A DNA stretch of 64,000 nucleotides, from positions 9,440 through 73,439 of the forward strand of contig JAQUKH010000010.1 in NCBI GenBank assembly GCA_028719205.1. The letters are read 5' to 3'. A program made the position numbers and the translations under genes. The notes under the pieces are model-generated. The model was not told where the DNA came from. It saw only the letters and a program-made list of their open reading frames with translations, and made no database searches. The DNA is from a bacterium. Lineage in GTDB: Bacteria > JACRDZ01 > JAQUKH01. The stretch's first letter is position 1, and each line of letters begins with the position of its first letter. Shown here in pieces: positions 42,456 to 51,228 of this stretch.

Positions 42456-43586
42456 ATGGCATTAGAATTCAGTAATGAATTTGAAAAATCCGCGTCTATT
42501 AAAGTAGTTGGAGTCGGCGGCGGCGGCGGTAACGCCGTAAACAGGATGATCGACGCTAAAATGCAGGGGGTTGAATTTATAGCAGTTAATACTGACCTTC
42601 AGGATCTGCGCGCCTCTCAGGCAAATATTAAAATTCATATCGGTGAAAAAGTGACACGTGGATTGGGAGCGGGATCCAGCCCGGAGCTTGGAGAAAAAGC
42701 GGCAATAGAGGATAAATCAAAAATAGCCGAGGCTTTAGAAGGCGCGGATATGGTTTTTATTACCGCGGGTATGGGTGGCGGGACAGGTACCGGGGCGGCT
42801 CCGGTTATTGCCCAGATGGCTAAAGAAATGGGAATTTTGACGGTAGCCGTTGTTACAAAACCGTTTATTTTTGAAGGAAGAAAGAGAGTAATGCACGCGG
42901 ACGAAGGATTGAAAAAATTAACTCAACATGTAGATACCGTTATTACCATTCCTAACCAGAGGCTTTTATCGGTTGTCGGTAAAAATATTCCGATCATTGA
43001 CGCTTTTAAGGTTGCTGACGACGTGTTACGGAGCGCGGTGCAGGGTATATCGGATCTTATAACTGTTCCCGGCTTGATAAATCTGGATTTTTCAGATGTC
43101 AGGACGATCATGTCAGGCATGGGAGACGCGCTGATGGGTACAGGCTCGGCGTCAGGCGAGGGCCGCGCGATAAAAGCAGCCCAGCAGGCTATTACTAATC
43201 CTCTGCTTGAAGACACGACTATAAACGGCGCTAAAGGCATTTTAATTAACGTGACAGGCGGGCCGGAAATGACATTGCATGAAGTCAGTGAGGCCGCCAA
43301 TCTAATATACGAAGCCGCGGATGAATCCGCGCATATTATTTTCGGAGCGGTGATAAATGAAGATTGCGGTGATGACGTGAGAGTCACAGTTATCGCGACC
43401 GGGTTTGAAAGGCCAAGCCGGAGCAAAGACCTGGATAAAAACGAATTCAGTTTTGACCGCACAAAAAATCCGGCAAATAAAAATTTTGAAAAACGCGAAG
43501 GATTCAAATTAGAACAGTTTCTTTCAAATAATATGGAAGATAATTTAGATATCCCGGCATTTTTGAGAAATCAAAAATCCATGTAA
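42456..43586 (+). CDS. ftsZ: Cell-division protein FtsZ
   Basis: Tubulin-like GTPase of the division ring. The 376 residues show [14 protein letters not shown], the GTP signature [18 protein letters not shown], the T7-loop region [15 protein letters not shown], a short variable linker and the conserved C-terminal peptide [10 protein letters not shown] that binds FtsA. AAGGAGG precedes the ATG. It ends the dcw cluster and is followed by a terminator. Confidence 0.97.
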   Translation: MALEFSNEFEKSASIKVVGVGGGGGNAVNRMIDAKMQGVEFIAVNTDLQDLRASQANIKIHIGEKVTRGLGAGSSPELGEKAAIEDKSKIAEALEGADMVFITAGMGGGTGTGAAPVIAQMAKEMGILTVAVVTKPFIFEGRKRVMHADEGLKKLTQHVDTVITIPNQRLLSVVGKNIPIIDAFKVADDVLRSAVQGISDLITVPGLINLDFSDVRTIMSGMGDALMGTGSASGEGRAIKAAQQAITNPLLEDTTINGAKGILINVTGGPEMTLHEVSEAANLIYEAADESAHIIFGAVINEDCGDDVRVTVIATGFERPSRSKDLDKNEFSFDRTKNPANKNFEKREGFKLEQFLSNNMEDNLDIPAFLRNQKSM

Positions 43587-43616
43587 TAACAGAAAAACAA
43601 AATTCAAAATAAATTT

Positions 43617-43653
43617 AACCCTGGCTTCTATAATTCAGAAGCCGGGGTTTTTT
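43617..43653 (+). terminator. Terminator at the end of the dcw cluster
   Basis: AACCCTGGCTTCT, loop ATAATTC, AGAAGCCGGGGTT, then a run of T residues. A strong hairpin 30 bases after ftsZ. Confidence 0.9.
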
Positions 43654-43686
43654 GTTGCATTTATTCCCCATAATGACCCAAATCTC

Positions 43687-43695
43687 TGATATAAT
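43687..43695 (+). promoter_or_regulatory. Extended -10 promoter of the radical SAM gene
   Basis: TGATATAAT ends eleven bases before the ATG at 43707. No Shine-Dalgarno lies between. A second TATAAT at 43698-43703 is too close to the ATG to act on it. Confidence 0.45.
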
Positions 43696-43706
43696 TTTAT
43701 AATCAT

Positions 43707-45305
43707 ATGATCAGCAACAAAGAATTACTAAAAAGCGAAAAAGGCCCTAAATACAACCCGTTTGGGAAAAATATCAGGACGGCTTTGGTATATCCTAATT
43801 TTTATTCGATCGGGATGTCCAACCTTGGGTTCCAGACCATATACCACCTTTTAAATTCCTATACTAACACTTATTGCGAAAGAATATTTTTGTCTAATGA
43901 AGAAAAAATATATTCTTTTGAGAACAATCAATCTTTAAATAGTTTTAATTTTATATTTTTTTCGCTGTCTTTTGAAGGGGATTATCCTAATATTGTGAAG
44001 ATATTGGATAAAGGGAATATTCCTGTTTTCGCGTGCGACCGGGATGAGACGCATCCGGTAATAGCTGGCGGAGGTGTATGCGCTTTTTTGAATCCTGAGC
44101 CAGTCGCGGATTTTTTTGATTATTTTGTGATAGGCGAGGCGGAGGAAGTTTTAAGCAGGCTTATCGATATTTATGATAAAAATTATTCCGGCGGGTTTAA
44201 AACAAAGAAAGAACGTGAATCGTATTTAATTGAGATCTCAAAAATTGAAGGGGTTTATGTCCCGCAGTTTTATAACTTTGTTTATAACAATAAAAATGAG
44301 ATAACATCGGTAGAAGTACAAAAAGGCGCGCCGTCCAAAATAAAAAGGCTTTATATCAAGGACCTGGACAGCTTGCCGATCCTGCCGCAGATAACCAGCC
44401 CGCATCTGGAATTCGGTGATATGTTCCTTTTAGAGGTCGGGAGGGGATGTCCCTTTCAGTGTAATTTCTGCGGGGCGACTTCTGTTTATAAGCCGTACCG
44501 TTTTAGAAGTTTGGAGACAATAAAAAAGATCGTCAGAGGCCAGAAAGGGATAAAAACATTCGGTTTAATAAGCCCGGCTGTATCATGTTATCCAAAAATG
44601 GAGGAGCTCTTCGAGCTTTTCTATTCGGAAAAAGCCAAAACGTCCTTTTCTTCGTTGAGAATAGATAAAATTGATGATAAATTGGCCCTTCTGCTGTCTG
44701 AAAATAATCAGAGCACTATAACCCTGGCCCCTGAATGCGGCTCACAGCGCATGAGAAATATGGTTAATAAAAAAATAGAAGAAGAAGATATTCTTATGGC
44801 CATTGAAAACCTGGCTAAGCATAAAATAAAGAATATTAAACTGTATTTTATGATAGGGCTTCCTGAGGAAAAACCGGAGGATATTGAGGCCATTTATGCC
44901 TTGACACAAAAAATCAGGGATGTTACAATAACTGTTTATAAAAAGACGAAATATCTAACTAAAATAACGATCCATATTACTCCTTACGTTCCAAAGCCTC
45001 ATACCCCGTGGCAGGATATAAGTATGAGCGATGAGGAGGATTTAAGATCAAAATTGCATTTTTTACATAAATCTGTTTCAGAACTTGGATCGATCAAACT
45101 GGAAGCGGAAGATGTGAAAAACGCGATTTTGCAGTCAGTATATTCCAGAGGGGACAGGAAATTAGCCGAATTTATTATTGCGTTATCCCGTTCGGAAAAT
45201 AAGAACTGGAAAATAGCAGGCAAAAAATCAGGTTTTGCCTGGCAAAGATATTTATCAACGGAGCACTATGGTAAAATTTTGCCATGGGAACTCATAAGTG
45301 AATAG
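43707..45305 (+). CDS. B12-binding-type radical SAM protein, function unknown
   Basis: A 532-residue radical SAM protein. The N-terminal part (TALVYPNFYSIGMSNLGFQT) resembles cobalamin-binding radical SAM proteins. Central EVGRGCPFQCNFCGA holds the CxxxCxxC cluster, followed by LAPECGSQRMRNMVNKKI and IKLYFMIGLPEE, common in methylthiotransferase-like and YgiQ-like families. It ends with a domain of unknown role. The substrate cannot be predicted. It is separated from ftsZ by a terminator and has its own promoter. Confidence 0.75.
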   Translation: MISNKELLKSEKGPKYNPFGKNIRTALVYPNFYSIGMSNLGFQTIYHLLNSYTNTYCERIFLSNEEKIYSFENNQSLNSFNFIFFSLSFEGDYPNIVKILDKGNIPVFACDRDETHPVIAGGGVCAFLNPEPVADFFDYFVIGEAEEVLSRLIDIYDKNYSGGFKTKKERESYLIEISKIEGVYVPQFYNFVYNNKNEITSVEVQKGAPSKIKRLYIKDLDSLPILPQITSPHLEFGDMFLLEVGRGCPFQCNFCGATSVYKPYRFRSLETIKKIVRGQKGIKTFGLISPAVSCYPKMEELFELFYSEKAKTSFSSLRIDKIDDKLALLLSENNQSTITLAPECGSQRMRNMVNKKIEEEDILMAIENLAKHKIKNIKLYFMIGLPEEKPEDIEAIYALTQKIRDVTITVYKKTKYLTKITIHITPYVPKPHTPWQDISMSDEEDLRSKLHFLHKSVSELGSIKLEAEDVKNAILQSVYSRGDRKLAEFIIALSRSENKNWKIAGKKSGFAWQRYLSTEHYGKILPWELISE

Positions 45306-45354
45306 TTGACAGTGAATAGCCGATATTAAAATTTAAAGGTTTAAATACTAAACT

Positions 45355-46743
45355 ATGGCTCAGATATTCAAAAGACGAATTGAGAATAGAAATCAGCATA
45401 TGATCTTTTTTACCAGTATGGTTATCCTTTTCATTACTGGTTATTTTAAGAGCGTTCCTAAATCATGGCTGCATTATCTTGGAAATACTACTTTGTTCTG
45501 GTCGCAGTTCAGCGCGATTTTGCACAGGTTAGCCGCGATAGCCTTCATAGTTTCCTCCCTTTACCATTTGAAGTTTTTGTTTATGAGTTCAGATGGGCGG
45601 TCTAATTTTAAAAATCTTATTTTTACCAAACAGGATATAGTTGATTTTTTTATACATGTTTTTTCCTCGCTTGGCCTTACTAAGAAAAAACTTATCAGAA
45701 AACGTTATTATTATAATGAAAAATGTGACTACTGGATCATGTTCCAGGGAACAATAATTTTTATTATTACCGGGACGATCCTCTGGCTGGAGGAATATTT
45801 CGGGAAATTTGCCATAGATATTTCTTATATACTTCATAATAAGGAGGCACTATGGGGAGTTTATGCTATTGTAGTCTGGCACTTTTTCAATCTTCATCCG
45901 GAATTTTATCTTTACGCGCGCGAGGACGCGCAGCCCTGCGGGCGTGATGAATGTGTATTTTGCGGCATTTGTGACTTATTGACCCAGGATAAAGACAGCC
46001 TTAATGTATTCCTCAGCGGCGATCAAAAGGTAGACGGCCTGACAAAAACATATACCCTTAATTTATGTATCGGCGATATGCTGACAAGGGCTAATAAGCT
46101 TAGGGAAAAGGGTATTACGTCCTGCAAGGAGGGTGTAGCAGTTTTAGCCGCTGATACAACGGTTTGTCAGTATGGCTGTATCGGCCTCGGTGATTGTGTG
46201 TTAGCCTGCAGGACGCATGCCAGGTATTTTGACGACAAAGGAAGAGGGATGGTAGACAATTCAAAATGTACCGGGTGCGAAGAGTGCATAAAGATTTGCC
46301 CGCGGAATCTTATTATCATGTATCCTAAGGAAAAACGTGTTCATATTCCTTGTAATTCGCTGGATAAAGGCACAAAGGTCAGAGAAGTATGCGCTGTCGG
46401 GTGTTTAGGCTGCGGGATATGCGTCAAGTTCTGTCCTGTTCAGGCTATTACACTCTCAAATAATCTGGCAAAAATTGATTATTCAAAATGTATTGAATGC
46501 GGTATTTGCGCGGTTAAATGCCCTCACAAAACTATTGTGGATACCACGGGCCCGAGGGCAAAAGTTAATATTCTGACAAAAGATTGTACGGGGTGTTCCG
46601 AGTGCGTGAAAGTTTGTCCTGTTAAGGCCATCCAGCCGGATACCGCGAACGCGGGTAAATTTATAGTGCTGGAAGATAAATGTATCGGATGCAAGGTTTG
46701 TATCGATAAATGTCCCACCAAATGTATTAAAATTAAATCATAG
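45355..46743 (+). CDS. Cytochrome b-RnfB-like polyferredoxin fusion
   Basis: A 462-residue fusion. Residues about 1-185 hold four membrane helices with histidines H15, H57, H71 and H176 placed as in the b561-type gamma subunits of formate dehydrogenase or hydrogenase (probable heme ligands). Residues about 195-262 have a cysteine-rich CGRDECVFCGIC...C segment. From 271 the sequence follows soluble RnfB closely: CQYGCIGLGDCVLAC, CTGCEECIKICPRNLI, VGCLGCGICVKFCPVQAI, CIECGICAVKCPHKTI. Two further clusters (CTGCSECVKVCPVKAI and CIGCKVCIDKCPTKCI) complete it. It would pass electrons between ferredoxin-like carriers and membrane quinone or heme. No other rnf genes are in the window. Confidence 0.75.
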   Translation: MAQIFKRRIENRNQHMIFFTSMVILFITGYFKSVPKSWLHYLGNTTLFWSQFSAILHRLAAIAFIVSSLYHLKFLFMSSDGRSNFKNLIFTKQDIVDFFIHVFSSLGLTKKKLIRKRYYYNEKCDYWIMFQGTIIFIITGTILWLEEYFGKFAIDISYILHNKEALWGVYAIVVWHFFNLHPEFYLYAREDAQPCGRDECVFCGICDLLTQDKDSLNVFLSGDQKVDGLTKTYTLNLCIGDMLTRANKLREKGITSCKEGVAVLAADTTVCQYGCIGLGDCVLACRTHARYFDDKGRGMVDNSKCTGCEECIKICPRNLIIMYPKEKRVHIPCNSLDKGTKVREVCAVGCLGCGICVKFCPVQAITLSNNLAKIDYSKCIECGICAVKCPHKTIVDTTGPRAKVNILTKDCTGCSECVKVCPVKAIQPDTANAGKFIVLEDKCIGCKVCIDKCPTKCIKIKS

Positions 46744-46776
46744 AGATGCCCGATTCGGACGTTTCTATAAATAAAA

Positions 46777-48339
46777 ATGTCCACTAAAAATCATCTTATC
46801 AAATCAACAACGATTATCAGCCTGAGCACGGTCTTGAGCCGGATTTTCGGGTTTATACGCGATATGGTTATAGCTAAATTTCTCGGGACCGGGATGCTCG
46901 CGGATGTGTTCCTGGCAAGCTTCGGAATCCCCAACATGATGAGGCATTTAATGGGTGAGGGTGTTCTCAGCGCGGGATTAGTTCCGGTTTTTACTGAATC
47001 TATTGAAAAAAATACAAGAGAAGAAACTAACTTGTTAATGAGCAGTTTTTTATGGATAGTTTTGATATTTTCAATTTTGGTTACTGTAATATTTATTATT
47101 TTTACTCCCTTTCTGGTAAGAATGATCCTTCCTGGTTTTATTTCTTCTCCTGAAAAAATGGAATTAACTATTAAAATAACCCGATGGTTAATACCTTACC
47201 TGATATTTATCGGCGTTTCATCATGTATGATAGGAATGCTTCATTCGTACAAATATTTTTTTGTTCCCGCGATCTCCCCCGCCGTTTTTAATTTTGGGAT
47301 TGTTATTTCATCCTTGTTTTTTGGGATTCTTTTCGATCAGCCGTTGAAAGGAATAGTAGCCGGTGTGCTTATAGGCGGTTTTATGCAGATCATGATCCAA
47401 TGGCCGATGCTGGTTCATATTGGATTTAAAATGAAGTTTGTTTTCTGGCATCCCGCGATAAAGAGGATTTTAAAAATGATCGGGCCGGCTATTTTTGCCT
47501 TGGCGGTAACAGAGATAAATATTACGATCACAAGGATTTTTGCCTCATCAGGACAGTTGGCCGGGGAGGGGGCAATTTCCATTTTATATTACGCGAACAG
47601 GTTGATCCAGTTGCCGATGGGGATTTTTACGATAGCTATCTCGACAGCTATTTTACCTACACTTTCCAGCCAGTTTATTGAAGGAGATATTGAGAAAGCA
47701 AAACTTACTATTTTATACGCGTTCCGGTTTTCTTTGTTTATAGTCATTCCTGCCACAGTGGGGCTTATTGTTTTGCGTGTCCCTATTATCCGTCTTTTGT
47801 TTGAAAGGGGCGCGTTCGGCCCGGGCGCGACCCATGATACCGCTATGGCGCTTTTATTCTACAGCCTGGGTATATTAGGTTATGTCGGCGTAAAAATAAT
47901 TATCCCGGTATTTTATTCATTAGAAGATACATTCACCCCCGCGAAAATCGCGTTACTTATATTAGTTATCAGCGTCTTTCTGGATTTTATTTTGGTCCGG
48001 TTAATGAGATTTTCGGGCCTGGCGCTCAGCATTTCTGTTTCAAATTTTATCCAACTTGGTTTTTTGATTTTCTTTTTAAAAAATAAAATCGGCCCGCTGG
48101 GATTAAAAAAGATGGTTATGCCTTTTATAAAAGTTGTAATGATCTCTTTTTTTATGGGCGCGGCCTGTTATTTGTTAATTAATTTTATCGAGAAATTCAT
48201 TGTTTTGAATTTAATAAATCAGATTTTTGAAGTAGGATTTTGTATTGCCGCGGGTATTATAATATTTTTTGGTTTATGTTATATTTTTAAACTTAAAGAA
48301 ATGGAGATCATTGGCGAAATAATTAGCAGAAAACGTTAA
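46777..48339 (+). CDS. murJ: Lipid II flippase MurJ
   Basis: MOP-superfamily transporter that flips lipid II to the periplasm. The 520 residues show about 14 hydrophobic helices, the MurJ start LSTVLSRIFGFIRDMVIAKFLG, DVFLASFGIPNMMRHLMGEG and the conserved LYYANRLIQLPMGIFTIAIS, LLFERGAFG and YSLEDTFTPAKIA motifs. It completes the peptidoglycan set of the window although it is separate from the dcw cluster. Confidence 0.94.
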   Translation: MSTKNHLIKSTTIISLSTVLSRIFGFIRDMVIAKFLGTGMLADVFLASFGIPNMMRHLMGEGVLSAGLVPVFTESIEKNTREETNLLMSSFLWIVLIFSILVTVIFIIFTPFLVRMILPGFISSPEKMELTIKITRWLIPYLIFIGVSSCMIGMLHSYKYFFVPAISPAVFNFGIVISSLFFGILFDQPLKGIVAGVLIGGFMQIMIQWPMLVHIGFKMKFVFWHPAIKRILKMIGPAIFALAVTEINITITRIFASSGQLAGEGAISILYYANRLIQLPMGIFTIAISTAILPTLSSQFIEGDIEKAKLTILYAFRFSLFIVIPATVGLIVLRVPIIRLLFERGAFGPGATHDTAMALLFYSLGILGYVGVKIIIPVFYSLEDTFTPAKIALLILVISVFLDFILVRLMRFSGLALSISVSNFIQLGFLIFFLKNKIGPLGLKKMVMPFIKVVMISFFMGAACYLLINFIEKFIVLNLINQIFEVGFCIAAGIIIFFGLCYIFKLKEMEIIGEIISRKR

Positions 48340-48343
48340 AAAA

Positions 48344-48352
48344 TGATATAAT
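48344..48352 (+). promoter_or_regulatory. Extended -10 promoter of kdsA
   Basis: TGATATAAT ends nine bases before the kdsA ATG at 48362. There is no Shine-Dalgarno in the gap and no clear -35 box. Confidence 0.45.
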
Positions 48353-48361
48353 TTAAAAGTT

Positions 48362-49198
48362 ATGAAAACCAAAGAGATCATTATAAATAAAGTAAAAATC
48401 GGCGGGGTAAATCCATTGGTTCTTATCGCGGGGCCTTGTGTTATCGAGTCAGAAAAGATTTTGTTCCTTTGCGCGGAAAAACTCTTGAAAATGACCGCAA
48501 AAATGAAAATACCTTTTATCTTTAAAGCATCCTATGATAAGGCAAACCGGTCATCAGTTGATTCATATCGCGGCCCTGGTTTTAAAAATGGTTTGAAGCT
48601 TCTTGGCAGATTAAAAAAAGAATTTAAGTTTCCTGTTACTTCTGATGTCCACTGCAAAGAAGAAATTCAAGAAGCGTCAGAGGTTTTGGATATGCTCCAG
48701 ATCCCGGCTTTGCTTTCCCGCCAGACAGATTTTATTGTAAACGCGGCAAAAACAGGGAAAGTAATAAATATAAAAAAAGGACAGTTTTTATCTCCCTGGG
48801 AGATGAAAAATGTTGTTTCTAAAATTGAGAGCGCTGGGAATGTAAATATAATATTAACTGAAAGGGGAACATCTTTTGGTTACAATAATCTTGTAGTGGA
48901 TATGCGTTCCTTGCCTTGTTTGAGGCAATTGGGATATCCGGTAGTTTTTGATGCCACGCATAGTGTCCAGCTTCCGGGAGGGTTAGGAAAATCTTCCTCA
49001 GGGCAGAGGGAATTTGTGCCGTTTTTAGCTAAATCCGCGATCGGTTGCGGCTGTGACGGAATTTTTATGGAAGTTCATGTGAATCCTGAAAAAGCTCTAT
49101 GCGATGGGCCTAATATGCTCCCGATAAAGGATTTGCCGCCTTTGTTGGAAGAATTGATGGCGATTGATGAGTTAAAAAGAAAAAAATTTTCAAGGTAG
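48362..49198 (+). CDS. kdsA: 3-deoxy-D-manno-octulosonate 8-phosphate synthase
   Basis: Condenses phosphoenolpyruvate with arabinose 5-phosphate to Kdo-8-phosphate for LPS inner core. The 278 residues have LIAGPCVIESE, FKASYDKANRSSVDSYRGPG, TSDVHCKEEI, PALLSRQTDFIV, IKKGQFLSPWEM, TERGTSFGYNNLVVDMRSLP, FDATHSVQLPGG and the terminal DGPNMLPI. It opens the LPS block kdsA-lptC-lptA-lptB. Confidence 0.97.
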   Translation: MKTKEIIINKVKIGGVNPLVLIAGPCVIESEKILFLCAEKLLKMTAKMKIPFIFKASYDKANRSSVDSYRGPGFKNGLKLLGRLKKEFKFPVTSDVHCKEEIQEASEVLDMLQIPALLSRQTDFIVNAAKTGKVINIKKGQFLSPWEMKNVVSKIESAGNVNIILTERGTSFGYNNLVVDMRSLPCLRQLGYPVVFDATHSVQLPGGLGKSSSGQREFVPFLAKSAIGCGCDGIFMEVHVNPEKALCDGPNMLPIKDLPPLLEELMAIDELKRKKFSR

Positions 49199-49205
49199 AA
49201 AATCA

Positions 49206-49739
49206 GTGAAAAAATTATTAACTTTTATAATTGCCGGAATCAGCGTTATATTTTTATCATGCGGAAAAGATGAAAAAATTTCTTTCGTAGAAAATAAAGT
49301 AAAGGGGCCGCAGTTAGTAATTGACAAATTTTCGATCACTGCCACGAACATGGGTAAAACGGAATGGATATTTCACGCGCGGAAGGCTGTAGTTTTTGAA
49401 GATAAAAATTTAATTGATGCTGATGAAATAAATATTGATTTTTTTATTGATAAAAAAGGGGAGGAGATATCTTCTCATTTAGTTGCCATAAAGGGAAACG
49501 TTAATACCAAGACTAATGATATGGAAGCAGTGGGAGCAGTTGTTTTAACTTCCGGAAGCGGCAATACATTATTTACAGAAAAAGTAAAGTGGCTTTCCGC
49601 AGCTCAAAAGTTTTTTACTGAGGAAGCGGTTAAAGTAGAAAAAAAAGACAGCATAATAACAGGTATCGGCATGGAGGCGGATCCGAATTTAGAAAATGTC
49701 AGGATCTTTAAGGATGTTAAAGTAGAGGCTAAAGAATGA
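49206..49739 (+). CDS. lptC: LPS export protein LptC (lipoprotein type)
   Basis: Bridge component that receives LPS from LptBFG and passes it to LptA. The 177-residue protein begins with GTG and has a hydrophobic leader ending FLSC, a lipobox, instead of the bitopic helix of E. coli LptC. The following OstA-like domain contains AVVFEDKNLIDADEINIDFF and repeated beta strands. It overlaps lptA by four bases. Confidence 0.82.
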   Translation: MKKLLTFIIAGISVIFLSCGKDEKISFVENKVKGPQLVIDKFSITATNMGKTEWIFHARKAVVFEDKNLIDADEINIDFFIDKKGEEISSHLVAIKGNVNTKTNDMEAVGAVVLTSGSGNTLFTEKVKWLSAAQKFFTEEAVKVEKKDSIITGIGMEADPNLENVRIFKDVKVEAKE

Positions 49740-50506
49740 CCATAGAAAAAAAGTTTTACAGTATTTATTGGGTAATATTATTTCTATTATTTTCATTTTC
49801 TGTAAGAGCGGAAGTGGTTGTTGATGATAATAAAAAAAAGGATAAAATAAACATAAAATCGGACAAGGTTGAGTATAATTTCAAAGAGGGAGAAGAAATC
49901 GCTGTTTTTACTGGTTCAGTTGAAATGAAAAAAGGAGACCTGACTGTTTATTCAGACAAAATGCAGATGTATTCACAGGGCAAAAAGGTTATCGGGGATG
50001 ATAATGTTAAGATCATTGTTGATAATGAAAAGGAAAACAGGGTTATGACTAGCGGGTATTATGAATATCACCGCGATGATGAATATGGTATACTTAAAAT
50101 AAATCCCAAAATGGTCATAATTAATAAAAAACAAAGTTCCGAGAAAAATAATGAAAATAAAGACAAAAAAAACGTGAAAGATTTTAAAAATTTAACTGTT
50201 ACAAGCGATGTTATGGAAATGTTCTCTAAAGAAGGTTATTCTAAAGCAATAGGGAAGGTTGTAATGGAAGAAGGAGACCGTAAGGCTTATTGTGATGAGG
50301 CTATATACTACGAGAAAGAAGATAAAGTTGTAATGACCGGTTCTCCCAGGATAGAGCAAAAAGATAATGTGTTCAATGGAGAAAAAATGATATTTTTCCT
50401 GAATGATAATAGATTAATTATTGAAGGAAAAGTCGAAGGGACAATTTTAGAAGAGGATAAAAAAAATAAAGAAGAAAAGAAAGCGGGCGATAAAATTGAG
50501 CAGTAA
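49736..50506 (+). CDS. lptA: LPS export periplasmic protein LptA
   Basis: Forms the periplasmic bridge for LPS. A signal peptide ([10 protein letters not shown]) is followed by OstA repeats: [39 protein letters not shown], then a second, degenerate set around [20 protein letters not shown] and [20 protein letters not shown]. The 256 residues are longer than E. coli LptA, and a Lys/Glu-rich insert splits the two repeat groups. Its last bases overlap lptB. Confidence 0.88.
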   Translation: MTIEKKFYSIYWVILFLLFSFSVRAEVVVDDNKKKDKINIKSDKVEYNFKEGEEIAVFTGSVEMKKGDLTVYSDKMQMYSQGKKVIGDDNVKIIVDNEKENRVMTSGYYEYHRDDEYGILKINPKMVIINKKQSSEKNNENKDKKNVKDFKNLTVTSDVMEMFSKEGYSKAIGKVVMEEGDRKAYCDEAIYYEKEDKVVMTGSPRIEQKDNVFNGEKMIFFLNDNRLIIEGKVEGTILEEDKKNKEEKKAGDKIEQ

Positions 50507-51221
50507 ACTTAAGACAAGTAATCTGGCAAAATCATACGGGAAAAGAAAAGTAGTTAAAAATGTAAGTGTGGAAATAAACGAAGGTGAAATAGTCGGGCTT
50601 CTTGGCCCAAATGGGGCAGGCAAGACTACTACATTTTACATGACGCTCGGGTTAATAAAACCGGAAGCGGGAAATATCTTTTTAAATGATGAAGATATAA
50701 CCAACCTGCCCACATATAAAAGAGCAAGAAAAGGTATTAATTATTTGCCTCAAGAACCGTCCGTTTTCAGAAATTTAACAGTAGAAGACAATATCCGGGC
50801 TATTTTGGAATTTAATGAAACAAGTAAAACAAAAATTGAAAATCGGCTGGATAATTTATTGAAGGAATTCAGCCTGGATCATCTTAGAAGTAATTATGGG
50901 TATGCTCTTTCCGGCGGGGAAAGAAGGAGGGTTGAGATAGCAAGGTCATTAGCCTGTAATCCATCTTTTGTCCTGTTGGATGAGCCTTTTTCCGGGATCG
51001 ATCCGATTGCCGTTCTGGATATTCAGAAATTGATATATAAATTAAAAGAAAAAGGGATCGGGGTCCTGATCACGGATCATAATGTCAGGGAAACATTAGC
51101 TATAACGGACCGGGCATATATTATTGCCGCGGGAGAGATCCTGGTGTCCGGAACCGCTCAGGAACTGCTTTGCAGCGAGCAGGCCAGGAAAATTTATTTG
51201 GGCGAGAGTTTTAAGATGTAG
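50496..51221 (+). CDS. lptB: LPS export ABC transporter ATP-binding protein
   Basis: Cytoplasmic ATPase of the LptBFGC transporter. The 241 residues have Walker [17 protein letters not shown]-loop [17 protein letters not shown], signature [16 protein letters not shown], Walker [16 protein letters not shown] and the switch histidine in [10 protein letters not shown], all typical of LptB. The start is a TTG at 50496 overlapping lptA; no better start exists. lptF and lptG are not in the window. Confidence 0.95.
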   Translation: MSSKLKTSNLAKSYGKRKVVKNVSVEINEGEIVGLLGPNGAGKTTTFYMTLGLIKPEAGNIFLNDEDITNLPTYKRARKGINYLPQEPSVFRNLTVEDNIRAILEFNETSKTKIENRLDNLLKEFSLDHLRSNYGYALSGGERRRVEIARSLACNPSFVLLDEPFSGIDPIAVLDIQKLIYKLKEKGIGVLITDHNVRETLAITDRAYIIAAGEILVSGTAQELLCSEQARKIYLGESFKM

Positions 51222-51228
51222 GGAAAAT

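Noticed and set aside
42923-43507. 194-codon minus-strand frame inside ftsZ
   Set aside because: It mirrors the strongly conserved ftsZ coding sequence and is not protein-like.
45297-45319. TTGACA at 45306 as a promoter of the cytochrome b-RnfB gene
   Set aside because: It belongs to a short direct repeat (AGTGAATAG twice, 14 bases apart), and the only -10-like match is at 15-base spacing; not convincing.
51124-51228. Upstream extension of rpoN into lptB
   Set aside because: The 35 extra residues lie out of frame in lptB and do not resemble sigma-54; the ATG at 51229 gives the family start.
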